The notes under the pieces were generated by a model. That model was given only the letters and a program-made list of their open reading frames with translations. It was not told where the DNA came from and searched no databases. From the NCBI GenBank assembly GCA_964580675.1, contig CAZOLI010000108.1, positions 1 through 5,296 of the forward strand: a stretch of DNA of 5,296 nucleotides, read 5' to 3'. Positions 4,680 to 5,296 of the stretch are shown here, piece by piece (the stretch's first letter is position 1; the number at the start of each line of letters is the position of its first letter). The position numbers and the translations under genes were made by a program. The stretch is from CAZOLI01 sp964580675. GTDB taxonomy: Bacteria > Planctomycetota > MHYJ01 > CAYXQY01.

Positions 4680-5296
4680 ATGAAACATATATCAGCGTTC
4701 ACGGATGAATTTGGCCGATCCAGGGGGAGGGAGCCCGATCACCGTGAATCCATGCGGGTCCGAACAGAGTTTTCTCGCCTCGATGAGTTTCTGGAATTCT
4801 ACCCTCCCGGCAAAATGGGGTTAATAGCGGCCCGGCCCTCGATGGGAAAAACCACACTGGCCCGGACGCTTGTCTCCGACATTCTGAACAAAACCAACAT
4901 TCCCGTTCTGTATTATAGCCTGGAGGCCGGCGCGATGAAGCTTGTGAAGTGGTTCACGGAACATCAGGAATCCTCCCATCAGAGGGTGCCTCTGTACATC
5001 GACGATAATTCTTTTGATCTGGAGGATCTTGTCGGAAACATGATGGACCGGGCGGAGATGTTAAACGGAGGTGTGATCGTCGTAGATTACCTTCAATTGA
5101 TTGCCTATTCGGGCACGGGAGTGGTATCACGGCAAGAAGAGATTGAAAAAATCACGGGACGGATTCGAACGATCACCGGGGACGTGCAATGTTATACACT
5201 GGTTCTTTCCCAGTTGACCCGACGGGTCGAACAGAGAGACCCACCCGAACCTGAAATAGAGGACGTTCAGCACCAGGTGCCAACCGGCGCTTTTGA
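4680..5296 (+). CDS. DnaB-like helicase core (RecA-type ATPase), 3' end outside window
   Basis: The first 205 residues of a DnaB-type RecA-fold ATPase, open to the right edge. In order: TEFSRLDEFL (29-38), like the entry to the DnaB C-terminal domain; Walker A ARPSMGKT (51-58); PVLYYSLEAGAMKLV (75-89) with catalytic-type E82; Walker B VIVVDYLQLI (132-141, D136); and motif H3 LVLSQLTRRVEQRD (174-187). The last residues, VPTGAF plus a partial GA codon, would fit the SGAIEQDAD region if the next residue is Glu. The N-terminal DnaB domain is absent and the strong ribosome site rules out an upstream start. E82 to D136 is 54 residues, about 30 fewer than in E. coli DnaB, so a segment between these motifs is missing. 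Known relatives unwind DNA or act as RecA-like motors in phages and plasmids; a replicative role here is unproven. A similar but broken motif set lies in the nuclease gene (1393-1584). Confidence 0.87.
   Translation, partial: MKHISAFTDEFGRSRGREPDHRESMRVRTEFSRLDEFLEFYPPGKMGLIAARPSMGKTTLARTLVSDILNKTNIPVLYYSLEAGAMKLVKWFTEHQESSHQRVPLYIDDNSFDLEDLVGNMMDRAEMLNGGVIVVDYLQLIAYSGTGVVSRQEEIEKITGRIRTITGDVQCYTLVLSQLTRRVEQRDPPEPEIEDVQHQVPTGAF

Overview
The window looks like an accessory stretch of a bacterial or bacterial mobile-element genome of moderate, uneven GC. Nothing in it fixes the taxon. A DnaB-type helicase core (motif ARPSMGKT), clear Shine-Dalgarno sites before several genes (GGAGA at 1326, AGGAGGG at 4670) and short overlapping genes favour Bacteria or a phage/plasmid over Archaea. 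The first gene instead has an A-rich leader without a Shine-Dalgarno site. There are no rRNA or tRNA genes, no CRISPR array and no complete insertion sequence. All supported genes are on the + strand.

Layout. Bases 1-287 hold no convincing gene, only a strong GAAGGC/GCCTTC hairpin (34-58), a short direct repeat and an AT-rich leader. Bases 288-1349 encode a 353-aa AAA-family ATPase. It overlaps by 11 bases a 593-aa PD-(D/E)XK nuclease-fold protein (1339-3120), so the two are very probably translated from one mRNA. The first ~85 residues of the nuclease frame carry what looks like an internally deleted DnaB-type ATPase remnant (LGGF, then SRPSMGKT, then GIVIID). After a 12-bp hairpin (3177-3204) comes a complete HIT-family protein (3209-3604). 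Bases 3605-3879 are non-coding and contain two perfect 8-bp hairpins of REP-like character, related to the one at the left edge. A possible 15-codon leader ORF (3880-3927) ends inside the ATG of a DEDD-type 3'-5' exonuclease-like protein (3924-4547) that lacks the usual last catalytic Asp. After 132 non-coding bases, a stand-alone, shortened DnaB-like helicase core begins at 4680 and runs off the right edge.

How the genes may work together. Only the AAA ATPase and the nuclease are tied by sequence evidence (overlap, Shine-Dalgarno inside the upstream gene). A motor plus a nuclease is a common architecture for DNA processing or anti-phage defence, but I do not recognise a named system and make that link only as inference. 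The HIT protein, exonuclease and DnaB-like core also act on nucleotides or DNA, but are separated by hairpins and spacers and may be independent cargo. The most unusual points are the DnaB-like remnant fused in frame to the nuclease while a second DnaB-like core lies 1.6 kb downstream of it, the missing Asp in the exonuclease, and the hairpin repeats.
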